A stretch of 18,199 nucleotides of DNA from Saprospiraceae bacterium (GCA_013001805.1 JABDLW010000401.1:1-18199); one strand, 5' to 3'. Shown: positions 7,012 to 15,418, counted from the stretch's first letter. Notes: generated from the letters alone by a model not told the origin. Numbers and translations: made by a program.

Positions 7012-7794
7012 TCACAAAAGGAGCACACCTGTTGGCAACATAGTCAAATATTCGATCTCAACCAGGCGCTTAAGCAGTCCATCCAAATATCCGGCATGCA
7101 GTGGTCCCCATCCTTCCTCATCGAGGCCATGCAAATTGATAATTAGCCATCCGCCGGGACCAGCTAAAAATTCATTCACTTCCCTATCTACAAATTCGTC
7201 ACAAAAATCGGGTCCATTTGCCCAGCAACCAAGTCGATGGGGTGAATTCCTTGTGGGCATTGCATTTGTTCTGGTGTTCTCCAATATGAGCCTGCCGGAA
7301 GTTCGTATCGCCCTGACACGTTGTAAGGCAAATGCATCCAGTTCAGGTGTAGATGCATTAAAGGCAAAATTATAAACGGCCTCTTCCGCAATGTACCCTT
7401 CGAGATGCGATTCAAAATAATCCAGACATTTATCGATATTTTCTTTTGCTTTAGTAATCGGCACTTTAGTTAGGTTTAGGTGCTCCCATGTGTGGGGCAT
7501 AACTTCGTGTCCACGAAATTTCAGGTGATTCCAGTCCTCGAAGTTTCCCATCAATTCCGGCAATATCCATTTATCCACTGCATTAAAGCTACTCATATGA
7601 CCGCTTGCTATCACATTAAAACAGGCACTGAGATCATATTCCTCGTAAATTTCAGCAATGCGATAGAATGATTTTTTAAATCCATCATCAAAGCTTAAGG
7701 TCAAAGCATGCGTTTTTGCAGATTTTTTCCAGCGACCCAGACCATATGTGGCACTACAAATGGCAGCGGATTTAATAAATTTTCTTCGTTTCAT
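7012..7794 (-). CDS. exported polysaccharide deacetylase-like protein (NodB/CE4 fold)
   Basis: This is a 260-aa protein with a twin-arginine-type signal (MKRRKFIKSAA), so export in a folded state is likely. NodB motif 1 is TLSFDDG with Asp36 and Asp37. Motif 2 is H-T-W-E-H with His101 and His105. Together these give the Asp-His-His metal site. The C-terminal INLHGLDEEGWGP around 220-232 supplies the motif 5-like His. The usual motif 3 (RxPxG/Y) is not recognisable; the corresponding place reads YNFAFNAST (141-149). Substrate may therefore differ from standard chitin/peptidoglycan deacetylases. The gene follows the sulfatase by 40 bases on the same strand, with AAGGA about 10 bases before its ATG. 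The two are very probably an operon that desulfates and deacetylates one glycan. Confidence 0.8.
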   Translation of the reverse strand: MKRRKFIKSAAICSATYGLGRWKKSAKTHALTLSFDDGFKKSFYRIAEIYEEYDLSACFNVIASGHMSSFNAVDKWILPELMGNFEDWNHLKFRGHEVMPHTWEHLNLTKVPITKAKENIDKCLDYFESHLEGYIAEEAVYNFAFNASTPELDAFALQRVRAIRTSGRLILENTRTNAMPTRNSPHRLGCWANGPDFCDEFVDREVNEFLAGPGGWLIINLHGLDEEGWGPLHAGYLDGLLKRLVEIEYLTMLPTGVLLL

Positions 7795-7834
7795 TTTTTG
7801 AGGTCCTTCTGATTTTTTGAAATATTGTGCTGCA

Positions 7835-9298
7835 CTAATTGCTAAATCCGTCAGGCCTTAGCTGCCGCCATTCGCTTTTTAACTTTTTGATTCCGGTGGC
7901 AGGCGGCAAATCTTGCCAGACCGGACCTTCATCCTGGATTTCCCTTAAACGTTTTTCTAACATTCTCATATAAGATTCAGCCTCAGTCAAATCCGAAAAT
8001 TCGATTCCGTATTCTTGTCCGGGATCGGTTTCCAAATCATAGATTACAAAATCCTCGAGGCTCATATTTTTTATGGCATGCATGTCTGGGGCTGTAAATG
8101 CATGGGTGAATTTGGTGGTGTCGAGATCTTTCCCCAAAACTGAGTAACGACCAATGCGCATAGCCATCTCCGGACTGGTGCGATAAAAGAACCAACTCAA
8201 GGGTTTCTTCCGTTTAAAATCACGGTGCATAATCAGTGGCCAAATATTTACACCATCAAGCTTTTCCTCATCCGGATGTTGCAATGCTGACAAATGACAA
8301 ATTGTAGGCATAATATCTACTAATCCTACAGGCTCGGAAATTACTTGCTTTGGCAACACTTTCCCTTTCCAGTATAAAATGCCCGGGACCCGGATACCAC
8401 CTTCATAAATAAAACTTTTCCCACCCAATAATTTCCCATTCGAGCCATTGCGATATGACCCATTATCAGATGCAAATAAAATTAAAGTGTTGCCACTTTC
8501 CATGTCATTGCTCATTGCCTCTAATAACCTTCCAACGGCCCGGTCCATGTTCTCGATATTAGCAAAATATTCAGCGTCCTGGGTACTGTGCTGAGCGTAT
8601 TTTGCTATTAATTCCGGTGGTGATGCGACGACTTTGTGCGGTTCATGAAATGCTACATAGAGCAGATAGGGTTTGGGATCTTTGCTGATGGTTTTCAACC
8701 AACTGATTGCCTCTTCAACCACCAGGTCGCACGAGTATCCCTGCAAAAGGCCAACCGGTTTACCATTCCTTACGAAATTCACCGGATCTAAGTGACTGGG
8801 AATTGCATTGTTTTCTGTGCCAAAGGAATAATCGAAACCTTGATCGTGAGGTTGTGGCTGGTTGAGTTCCGGGTTTTGCGGAAGGCAACTGACGTGCCAT
8901 TTTCCAAAATGTCCGGTATGATATTTTCTCTCCTTTAACATCTCAGCGAGGGTTAATTCCTCAGACCTCAAGTGCATGGGATGATTTGGCGCCAGATAAT
9001 TGTACATACCTACTTCGGAAGGTTCTCTTCCGGTGAGCAATCCGACCCGGGAAGGGGAACAATTGGGTGCCGCTGCATAAAAATCAGAAAATCTTATACC
9101 GTTAGAAGCCAACCTGTCGATATTGGGTGTGTTAGCAATTCCGCCGTAACATCTTAAATCACCGTAGCCAAGATCATCGGCCAGAAGAATGACAATGTTC
9201 GGAGGCTGGCTTGAATCAGAGCAGGAAAGGATTAAACTACCTACAGAAAGTAAACTGCAACTGATGAGGGCAGAGAAAAAAAAGGACTTGCTTTTCAT
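7835..9298 (-). CDS. formylglycine-dependent sulfatase (S1 family), lipoprotein-type
   Basis: This is a 487-aa type I sulfatase that hydrolyses sulfate esters. The signal ends in a lipobox-like ILSC with Cys26, so it is probably anchored to a membrane of the cell envelope. The metal-binding LLADDLGYGD (38-47) begins the domain. The sulfatase signature C-S-P-S-R-x4-T-G is at 80-90; Cys80 is the residue converted to formylglycine and needs an anaerobic or aerobic FGE in trans. GKWH near 132-135, FHEPH near 217-221 and FASDNGS near 275-281 supply the other conserved active-site residues. The S1 subfamily, and so the sulfate position, cannot be assigned by eye. It is first in a two-gene operon with the deacetylase-like gene, divergent from the LamG gene and near a family 8 lyase, which suggests a sulfated uronate-containing glycan. 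Confidence 0.93.
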   Translation of the reverse strand: MKSKSFFFSALISCSLLSVGSLILSCSDSSQPPNIVILLADDLGYGDLRCYGGIANTPNIDRLASNGIRFSDFYAAAPNCSPSRVGLLTGREPSEVGMYNYLAPNHPMHLRSEELTLAEMLKERKYHTGHFGKWHVSCLPQNPELNQPQPHDQGFDYSFGTENNAIPSHLDPVNFVRNGKPVGLLQGYSCDLVVEEAISWLKTISKDPKPYLLYVAFHEPHKVVASPPELIAKYAQHSTQDAEYFANIENMDRAVGRLLEAMSNDMESGNTLILFASDNGSYRNGSNGKLLGGKSFIYEGGIRVPGILYWKGKVLPKQVISEPVGLVDIMPTICHLSALQHPDEEKLDGVNIWPLIMHRDFKRKKPLSWFFYRTSPEMAMRIGRYSVLGKDLDTTKFTHAFTAPDMHAIKNMSLEDFVIYDLETDPGQEYGIEFSDLTEAESYMRMLEKRLREIQDEGPVWQDLPPATGIKKLKSEWRQLRPDGFSN

Positions 9299-9452
9299 CC
9301 TATCAAGATTACGAATTTAATGCACATTTTCTTCAATAAAATTGCAGTACTCAAAAAGTCTTCTACTTCACAAAATATTTCCTTTAGCTTAATGCAGGAT
9401 GATCAACGATGATTCCGGTCACCTAAGATAATCTAGATTTGTATTTTTAATC
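9299..9452. promoter_or_regulatory. divergent promoter region of sulfatase and LamG genes
   Basis: This is 154 bases between divergent starts. On plus, TAGATTTG (9434-9441) is an exact Bacteroidota -7 element (TAnnTTTG) 11 bases before the ATG at 9453. It implies a very short leader; no -33 TTG is seen at the usual spacing. On minus, TAAATTCG is a one-mismatch -7 candidate for the sulfatase. A direct repeat GATGAT (9398-9403 and 9408-9413) with 10-base periodicity could be a shared activator site. Confidence 0.35.
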
Positions 9453-10775
9453 ATGACGGTATCTAAGAATTCGGTGTCTTTTTATTGGCATACAATATGT
9501 CTCCTTTTATTTTATTCTTTTCTGCAATGTAATGGCCCAGTGTCGAGCTCTGCAAATAAGCAGAAGTTACTACAAACGGATGGGCTTGTCGCCTTTTGGG
9601 ACTTTAGCAGGGCTGTTGATGAAGGCTGGTTTTCGCAAGGTTCTGCCGGCAGTTGTCCTCTTTACCTGAAAAGAATTGGAGATACCACTACCTATTCCGC
9701 CTTTAGTTGGCCATACCATGATTTGGAATCTGAAATAAAATTTGATGAAAGTGGACCTCTTGGCAAGGCAATTCGCTTTAATCGTGGATATATTTATGGC
9801 GAGGTTCCAAGAAAATACTTTGACCGAATGCCTCTGGATATACATGGGCATCAACCATTTACAATGATTGCGTGGGTGAAATTTTTTGGGCATCGCCATC
9901 TCGTGGCAGGGATTTGGGATGAGGGCGGCTGGTCGAAATATGCCGGACGTCGTCAGTATGCTCTATTCGCGGGTTTATTCAATCAAGATGGAGTCATTGG
10001 ACATATTAGTACTACAGGTGCCGCCAGTTACCCTCAGTCGGAGATCGCTGGTTCACAATATGCCAGAATCCGGGCGATTGACCCCATGCCTTTCCTGGAT
10101 AATGAATGGATTGCCATGGCGATGAGTTATGATCCAAATGAACAATTAGTGCGAGCATATTTAAATGGAAAAGCGACGGAATATCGTCTAACGGATCCGG
10201 TAGCTCAAGATGTTTTTAATTATCAGGAAATCCAAAAGGCCAATCCTTTAGATTTTCCCGGACCTATTTATAGCCCCAGGGCGATGATCCTAAAGTTTAA
10301 TGGCTACAATATAGAAGATGATTTCGTCTGTGAGCATCAGTTATATGTAGACCTGGATAAACAACTATTAAATTACAGACGCCATGATGTCGGCAATATT
10401 CAAGATTCCTTCCGGATTATTTTTGATGTGCACAGAATGGGAGTTACGATTTTACCTGCCCCACTGACTTTTATTGCCGTGCCGGGACACAGTGTCTCTT
10501 TTGGAACAGTCGCGACGGTGCAAGCTTCCGATATCTTAATAGTGTCCCTCCATAAGCTGCAATCGGGTCAATGGACACAGGTAGGCTCCACGATTAATCG
10601 TACGGTCCAGGAAGGTGCTCCATTTACGATGGGAAGGGCCTTGGGTCTGGCATCTGAAGAAATTGAACATGGGTCACAATTGTATATTGACGGAGTGGCC
10701 ATATTTGATCGGGTTTTATCAGAAGAGGAACTCATGACACTGAGTTTTGTGCAAGAGTCCATATCCAGTGAATAA
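9453..10775 (+). CDS. secreted LamG/concanavalin-like domain protein
   Basis: This is a 440-aa exported protein. An N-terminal hydrophobic segment (about 10-25) ends SFLQCN; the Cys is suggestive of a lipoprotein, but Gln at -1 is not a standard lipobox. The body starts with GLVAFWDF (44-51), the usual first strand of LamG-like domains. IRFNRGYIYGE and PFTMIAWVKF (135-144) follow. It closes with LYIDGVAIFDRVLSEEEL (about 410-427), the usual last strands. No catalytic motif is recognised. The fold suggests glycan binding, though some jelly-roll proteins are lyases or hydrolases. It lies divergent from the sulfatase operon and convergent to the family 8 lyase, so a role in recognising or processing the same polysaccharide is likely by context only. 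Confidence 0.7.
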   Translation: MTVSKNSVSFYWHTICLLLFYSFLQCNGPVSSSANKQKLLQTDGLVAFWDFSRAVDEGWFSQGSAGSCPLYLKRIGDTTTYSAFSWPYHDLESEIKFDESGPLGKAIRFNRGYIYGEVPRKYFDRMPLDIHGHQPFTMIAWVKFFGHRHLVAGIWDEGGWSKYAGRRQYALFAGLFNQDGVIGHISTTGAASYPQSEIAGSQYARIRAIDPMPFLDNEWIAMAMSYDPNEQLVRAYLNGKATEYRLTDPVAQDVFNYQEIQKANPLDFPGPIYSPRAMILKFNGYNIEDDFVCEHQLYVDLDKQLLNYRRHDVGNIQDSFRIIFDVHRMGVTILPAPLTFIAVPGHSVSFGTVATVQASDILIVSLHKLQSGQWTQVGSTINRTVQEGAPFTMGRALGLASEEIEHGSQLYIDGVAIFDRVLSEEELMTLSFVQESISSE

Positions 10776-11054
10776 AACTAAAGATTTGTATGCGCGATTT
10801 ATGAGATCACTAATTTATTTACATCGATTCTTAATGTTGGAAAATCCTAAAAATGTGACCTGTGTTTTGGATTTTTTCCCGTCTTTGGAACCGACTATGG
10901 ATATCAGGAAGAGCTAAATTAAGTCTAGATGGGGAGCACCTAAAGAATCCTGAAAGTTTTAACTGATTGATTAGACCCGGAAGGAGCCCGCCCTCCAAAA
11001 ATAATATGGAACTTTAGCCGATTCAAGTGGAATTTAAGTGTAGAAAGCGATCTT
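10776..11054. other. convergent intergenic region between LamG and lyase genes
   Basis: This is 279 bases between two gene ends with no gene seen. It contains the hairpin at 10841-10875. Further on, a GC-rich patch around 10978-10996 has a 4-base GGAG/CTCC pairing that is too short to call. Confidence 0.5.
10841..10877. terminator. likely (bidirectional) terminator between convergent genes
   Basis: AAAATCC (10841-10847) pairs with GGATTTT (10869-10875). The stem continues as AAAA (from 10849) with TTTT (10865-10868) after a one-base bulge, closing a loop of about a dozen bases. T residues run to 10877 on plus. On the minus strand the other arm also ends in TTTT. It lies 66 bases after the LamG stop and about 180 bases beyond the lyase stop, as expected for a shared terminator. 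Confidence 0.5.
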
Positions 11055-13220
11055 CTAGTCGAAATTCACCGTGATACTTTTACCGGCATACACTCCTTGT
11101 GGCAGCTCAATTTGCAATAAACTGGCCATATGGTCATTTTCGAGAGTGCGATAGAAGTCCCCCTTTATATGATAATCTCCCGATATGGTAACCAAGATAC
11201 TGCGTAGTTGCCGGGAGGGATCCGATACAGTTAATTCTTTTATTTTATTTCGCTCCGTCTTGACCATAATCATACCTTGACTATGCAACTCCAATTTTAT
11301 TCCATCGGATAAATTTAAACTGCCTGCTTTATAAAAAACTGCCTGACAAATATTAAGTCCGGAATGATTAACTGCTTGAAGATCTTTACTATTAGCCAGT
11401 ATATCAATGTCGCGGTCATTTATTGCAGTGCTAGCTAAAACTTCCTCGGCAATGTCTGGCACAACGATGTATTGATAAGATGCGCCATCGGGACTTTTTC
11501 CATGATCAAACCAAAGGGTAAAAACATCCGTGCTCACTATCTCATCGGAAATATTTTTTTGATCAGTGATGTCAGACCAACGTCCCTGCTCCTCCCGGTT
11601 GGAAATTTGAATAGTTCCCGGTTCGGGAAATATGTAGCCAATCCGGTCGTGAAAAACCCACTTGATACCGCCTAACTCATGTCTTCCTCTGGCAAGTATT
11701 TTCCTTTCGCTGTCCTGCATAATGCTGACATCGGATCGCATTAATACTTGATTGATCGTTGTATTAACGGGCAGATTGGGTTCGGAAGAAATATCAGTTC
11801 CCAGGCAGACATATTCATCGCCAAAAAAGAACCACGATTTTTTTGCTTTTATCAGATCATGGGGACTTCTGAAATCAAAAGCGGCGGCACCCAGACTTCC
11901 ATCGGTGACCGCTCCGACAAAATCAGTCAACCCATCCAGTTGTATTTTATCCGGGCCGGGTAGCTCGGATTTCTGCATGATTGTAGTGCCCGATATTTTC
12001 TGCCAGTCATATACAGGCCATATATTATGATATTCATCCCCCTGTAGCATTAGATAGTTGGTGCCATCAGCCCGGTGGTGTGTAGTTTTGCCAGGACCAT
12101 TATATGGTTTTTCCATATTGCGATTCCTGGTGGAAAACATCCTGACCGTTGTGTAGTAGTTCGGTCGCTGAAAAACGAAATGCTCTGTTTGCCAGAAAAA
12201 TTTGCAGAAAGATAAAGAAGGCTTAGCGTCTCCTTTTCTTAATTTCATTATTTCCTCCAACTCATCTTTGCGATATTCCGTACTGAGCAATAGTCTTTCT
12301 ATCTCCACAACATCATGTGGTTTAAAATCCGATTTATGAGATATACTGCGATTTTTCACACTGATATCAGTATATATCCCGTACACCATTTGTTTGTAAA
12401 TGCCATCGAGATAATAATCAACCAGGTGATTAATTTTCTCCACCGAAAATTTATACTTGGTATCGGCTACATAATATGACCATTCTCCAAAAGCATTGGC
12501 ATACTTACCATAACCATAGGAAGTTGTATTATTCACCCGGTCATGTCGATGATGAAAACTATAGTCATGCTGCATACCCCGTTTACCGGTACTAAATTTT
12601 ACTTCTCCTTCAATGAGCCGGATGATATCATCGAATTTATTTTTATCCCCGACAAAAAGCAGATTCTTGGCCAGTATCCCAGCAATCACGATCCGGTCAC
12701 CACTAGGCCTGGCACCAGATGCATTCATATGTGCACGGCCGATTATTGGCTGAGCGGCTTTTACCAAACTATCAGGTAATTCGTCACCAATAAGCAACAT
12801 GACATTGACCAGGTTGGTGGGAGTAGATATCTGATTGTTATGCCAATTGTCGCCAAAGTAATCATAGTCAGTCCAGTTTTTCAAAGATTTAATGATACTA
12901 TGTTTTATCTCAGGACTCCGGAAATATTTTGATTGGGAATTTTGATAAGCTTTGGCCAAATACACCAGATTGTAAGTATGAAAGCGATGTGGGAAACCGG
13001 CAGTCCGGCTGAGGTCTGCATAATCAATGCCTGAGAAACTCCCATCGTCAAGCATTGTTGAGAGAATTTCTGCAACCCGGTCGTCCCTCACATCATCCTT
13101 CATCAACTCGGCAACTACCCTCCCCTTGACAATGTCGAAGTCGTCTATTTGTGCGAGTGCATTTCCATGAATGATGCACAAAGCGAAAAATCCAATTACT
13201 ATTTTTCTGGTGAGAAACAT
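11055..13220 (-). CDS. polysaccharide lyase family 8 (chondroitinase AC-like), divergent active site
   Basis: This is a 721-aa secreted lyase. Signal peptide residues 1-23 end in ALA|Q. It follows the chondroitinase AC layout: an alpha/alpha toroid, then a central beta-sandwich (YDWQKISGTT near 404-413; AKKSWFFFGDEYVCLG), then a C-terminal sandwich (WFDHG...YQYIVVP). Against Pedobacter heparinus chondroitinase AC (recalled from memory), Tyr235 matches Tyr234, His226 matches His225 (same 9-residue spacing), Arg291 matches Arg288, and Glu370 matches Glu371. Three positions differ. The TGAN motif Asn175 region reads SGARPSGD (168-175). Arg292 is His295. The second stacking Trp is His127 (NWHNNQISTP, 125-134). 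Members cleave uronate-containing glycans by beta-elimination; the exact substrate is open. It is convergent to LamG and transcribed 105 bases after the cyclase gene on the same strand. Confidence 0.9.
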   Translation of the reverse strand: MFLTRKIVIGFFALCIIHGNALAQIDDFDIVKGRVVAELMKDDVRDDRVAEILSTMLDDGSFSGIDYADLSRTAGFPHRFHTYNLVYLAKAYQNSQSKYFRSPEIKHSIIKSLKNWTDYDYFGDNWHNNQISTPTNLVNVMLLIGDELPDSLVKAAQPIIGRAHMNASGARPSGDRIVIAGILAKNLLFVGDKNKFDDIIRLIEGEVKFSTGKRGMQHDYSFHHRHDRVNNTTSYGYGKYANAFGEWSYYVADTKYKFSVEKINHLVDYYLDGIYKQMVYGIYTDISVKNRSISHKSDFKPHDVVEIERLLLSTEYRKDELEEIMKLRKGDAKPSLSFCKFFWQTEHFVFQRPNYYTTVRMFSTRNRNMEKPYNGPGKTTHHRADGTNYLMLQGDEYHNIWPVYDWQKISGTTIMQKSELPGPDKIQLDGLTDFVGAVTDGSLGAAAFDFRSPHDLIKAKKSWFFFGDEYVCLGTDISSEPNLPVNTTINQVLMRSDVSIMQDSERKILARGRHELGGIKWVFHDRIGYIFPEPGTIQISNREEQGRWSDITDQKNISDEIVSTDVFTLWFDHGKSPDGASYQYIVVPDIAEEVLASTAINDRDIDILANSKDLQAVNHSGLNICQAVFYKAGSLNLSDGIKLELHSQGMIMVKTERNKIKELTVSDPSRQLRSILVTISGDYHIKGDFYRTLENDHMASLLQIELPQGVYAGKSITVNFD

Positions 13221-13260
13221 ATGTCTCTATAGCTCATTCTAGTTAGTTGAAAGTACTAAA

Positions 13261-13280
13261 AAGTAGACAAATCTTTTGTC
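13261..13280 (-). terminator. small hairpin between cyclase and lyase genes (terminator or operator)
   Basis: GACAAA and TTTGTC form a 6-base inverted repeat around a 3-base loop (13266-13280). On the minus strand it is followed two bases later by CTTTTT. This could end the cyclase transcript. It also lies about 46-60 bases upstream of the lyase start, where an operator could sit. Confidence 0.35.
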
Positions 13281-13325
13281 AGGCTTCCTCGAGACCACTC
13301 CCAACTGCCGTTATCTGTGAAAACA

Positions 13326-15302
13326 TTAGAGATCCTCTTCTGGGTTATCATCTCCCGCTCTATTGACAAACCACATTCGTAATTCTCCCTTGCCCTTCAC
13401 ATTTATTTTTCCGCGGGTTTCGAAATTAAAATTTGGATCGTTTTTAATTAGCTGATAGGTGTCATCTGATACATTTACTTTCCCTACCAAGCCCTGTTCC
13501 TCCATTCGGGAAGCAGTATTGACAGTATCACCCCAAACATCGTATTGAAATTTCTTAATGCCAACAATTCCAGCAACGACCGGGCCGGTATGGATGCCTA
13601 CACGCATTTCAAAAAAAACGTGATTTTGATTCTTCTGATCTTGCTGGCGAAGTACGATATAAGACTGCATTTCAAGAGCTGCCATGACTGTCCTTTGCAC
13701 CGAATTTTCCGAAGGTACTGGGAGGCCACCTGCAGCCATATAGGCATCGCCAATTGTTTTGATCTTTTCAATTGAATATTTCTCGCAAATAAGATCAAAT
13801 GCCTTAAAACAATGATTGATTTCGGCGATCAATTCCGATGCTGACAATGAGGCTGATTTTTCGGTAAAACTTTTAAAGTCGGTAAATAAAATGGATACCA
13901 ATTCATAGTCACGAGCGGCGGCTTCACCTTTTTCTTTGAGTTCCTCGGCAATTTCGGCGGGTAAAATATTTAGTAACAGATTCTCTGAGCGTGCCTTCTC
14001 CACCTCGAGGATGGCTTTAGATTTTTTTACAAATTGCCACCGGCTAAAAAACCCACCGGCAAGCAGGAGAAAGAAGATCCCGGCTCCAATAGCCATATTT
14101 CTATTCATGTCCTTCTTTTGGACTTCAGCCTGATGAGCCAGTTGAATATTCATTTCCTTTTCTGCCTGCGTCAGGCTATCTGCCATTACTTGCCGGGCAA
14201 ATTCCATCTGCTGTAGATTTATTGCCGCTTCCTCTGACTGCATACTATCAATAAATTCGAGCATCGATTCATGGTACTCCAATGCAGCTTTAATATTTCC
14301 AATTTGCTTGTTTGCCCGGTAGAGACATTCACAGGAAGCCATTTGATTCCCCAGGTCGCCCAGGCTTGTAGCCAGGGCCAGACTTTTTTCACACTCCCTG
14401 ATTGCGAAAGCAGGTCGGCTCTGCTTATCAAAAATATCGGCAATGGCCAATAATGTGGCAGCACTCCCCTGAGCGTCGTCGATTTCACTACTAATCTCTA
14501 AAGACCGTTCAAGGAATTCCAATGCTTCATTGTCATTGCCCATGTCAGCATAGGCATAACCAATACCTGCATGTCCGGATGCAATACCCAGTTTGTCTCC
14601 TGATTTTTCGTAAATCACCAGTCCTCTTCGGAAATACTCCAATGCCTCGTCAAATTCAGAACGGGCTAGATAGACGTGACCAATATTTATGTACATGGCA
14701 GCATTCCTGTCCGGATCAGTCAGTTGCTCATTGATCGATATACTTTTGAAATAGTATTCGAGAGACTTTTCATACTCTTCATTGGCCCGGTACAGACTTC
14801 CATATTCATTATAGATGGCACCGATGCCTACCAGATCATTTAATTCTTCAAAAATCTTTAGACTACGCTGATAGAATGACAGGGCACTGACTATATCTTC
14901 ATTGTCATGATAAATATATCCTGTTCTCATTAAGATATCAGCGGCACCTTGCTTGTCGCCAATCTCCTCACTCAATTGCAATCCGGCCTGATAGGACTCC
15001 AAAGCTTTGGGATAATTACCCATTCTGAAATATGTATAACCGGATAATTTTAAGGCGTCCACCATTCCTATTCTATAGTTGGCCTTTTCGCTGAAATCAA
15101 AAAGTACGTCAGCCAATATCAGTGCACTATCCGGTTGGGAATAGAAAAAGTTTTGGTAGATGAACTCCTTGAGTGCTATGGCACGTACCGAATCTACCTG
15201 CATCTGATCTTCCCAAATGTTGTATAAAGAGTCTGTCTTGCCCTGGGCAAATGCCATACAGCTCCAACATGTGAAAATAAACGGTGTTATGAGTTTATAC
15301 AT
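13326..15302 (-). CDS. TPR-containing membrane class III adenylate cyclase
   Basis: This is a 658-aa signalling enzyme making cAMP from ATP. Counting from the ATG at 15302, a signal peptide (1-19, ending AFAQ) is followed by about seven TPR repeats (roughly 55-345) outside the cytoplasmic membrane. Then come a coiled coil (about 355-402), one membrane segment (about 403-421), and a cytoplasmic cyclase domain (about 440-650). In the last, Asp475 (FTDF) and Asp519 (GDAYM) bind metals. Lys516 and Asp588 are the adenine-selecting pair, indicating ATP rather than GTP. Asn595 and Arg599 (NTASR) are the transition-state residues. All catalytic residues are present. The ATG is preferred over an upstream in-frame TTG at 15326, because it begins directly with the signal peptide. 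The signal sensed by the TPRs is unknown. Confidence 0.92.
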   Translation of the reverse strand: MYKLITPFIFTCWSCMAFAQGKTDSLYNIWEDQMQVDSVRAIALKEFIYQNFFYSQPDSALILADVLFDFSEKANYRIGMVDALKLSGYTYFRMGNYPKALESYQAGLQLSEEIGDKQGAADILMRTGYIYHDNEDIVSALSFYQRSLKIFEELNDLVGIGAIYNEYGSLYRANEEYEKSLEYYFKSISINEQLTDPDRNAAMYINIGHVYLARSEFDEALEYFRRGLVIYEKSGDKLGIASGHAGIGYAYADMGNDNEALEFLERSLEISSEIDDAQGSAATLLAIADIFDKQSRPAFAIRECEKSLALATSLGDLGNQMASCECLYRANKQIGNIKAALEYHESMLEFIDSMQSEEAAINLQQMEFARQVMADSLTQAEKEMNIQLAHQAEVQKKDMNRNMAIGAGIFFLLLAGGFFSRWQFVKKSKAILEVEKARSENLLLNILPAEIAEELKEKGEAAARDYELVSILFTDFKSFTEKSASLSASELIAEINHCFKAFDLICEKYSIEKIKTIGDAYMAAGGLPVPSENSVQRTVMAALEMQSYIVLRQQDQKNQNHVFFEMRVGIHTGPVVAGIVGIKKFQYDVWGDTVNTASRMEEQGLVGKVNVSDDTYQLIKNDPNFNFETRGKINVKGKGELRMWFVNRAGDDNPEEDL

Positions 15303-15360
15303 ACTCCTGACAAAGTACGAAGGCAAAATGTTTCATAAATTTTCAAGGATTTGATCAAGT

Positions 15361-15418
15361 GCCGTACCCTTATATTCAGATAATATACCTACATACTATT
15401 TCATACAAAGTGTACGGC
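15361..15418. repeat. nested inverted repeats upstream of the cyclase gene
   Basis: An outer pair, GCCGTAC (15361-15367) and GTACGGC (15412-15418), encloses an inner pair, TATATT (15371-15376) and AATATA (15382-15387). They lie in the 216 bases between the DUF4197 stop and the cyclase ATG, about 60-115 bases upstream of that ATG. They could be a regulator site or part of a transcript end for the DUF4197 gene. Confidence 0.3.

Noticed and set aside
10978..10996. GC-rich patch with GGAG/CTCC pairing
   Set aside because: A 4-base stem is too short, and a better hairpin lies at 10841-10875.
15303..15326. TTG start extending the cyclase by 8 residues
   Set aside because: The ATG at 15302 begins a normal signal peptide; the extra residues would precede it.
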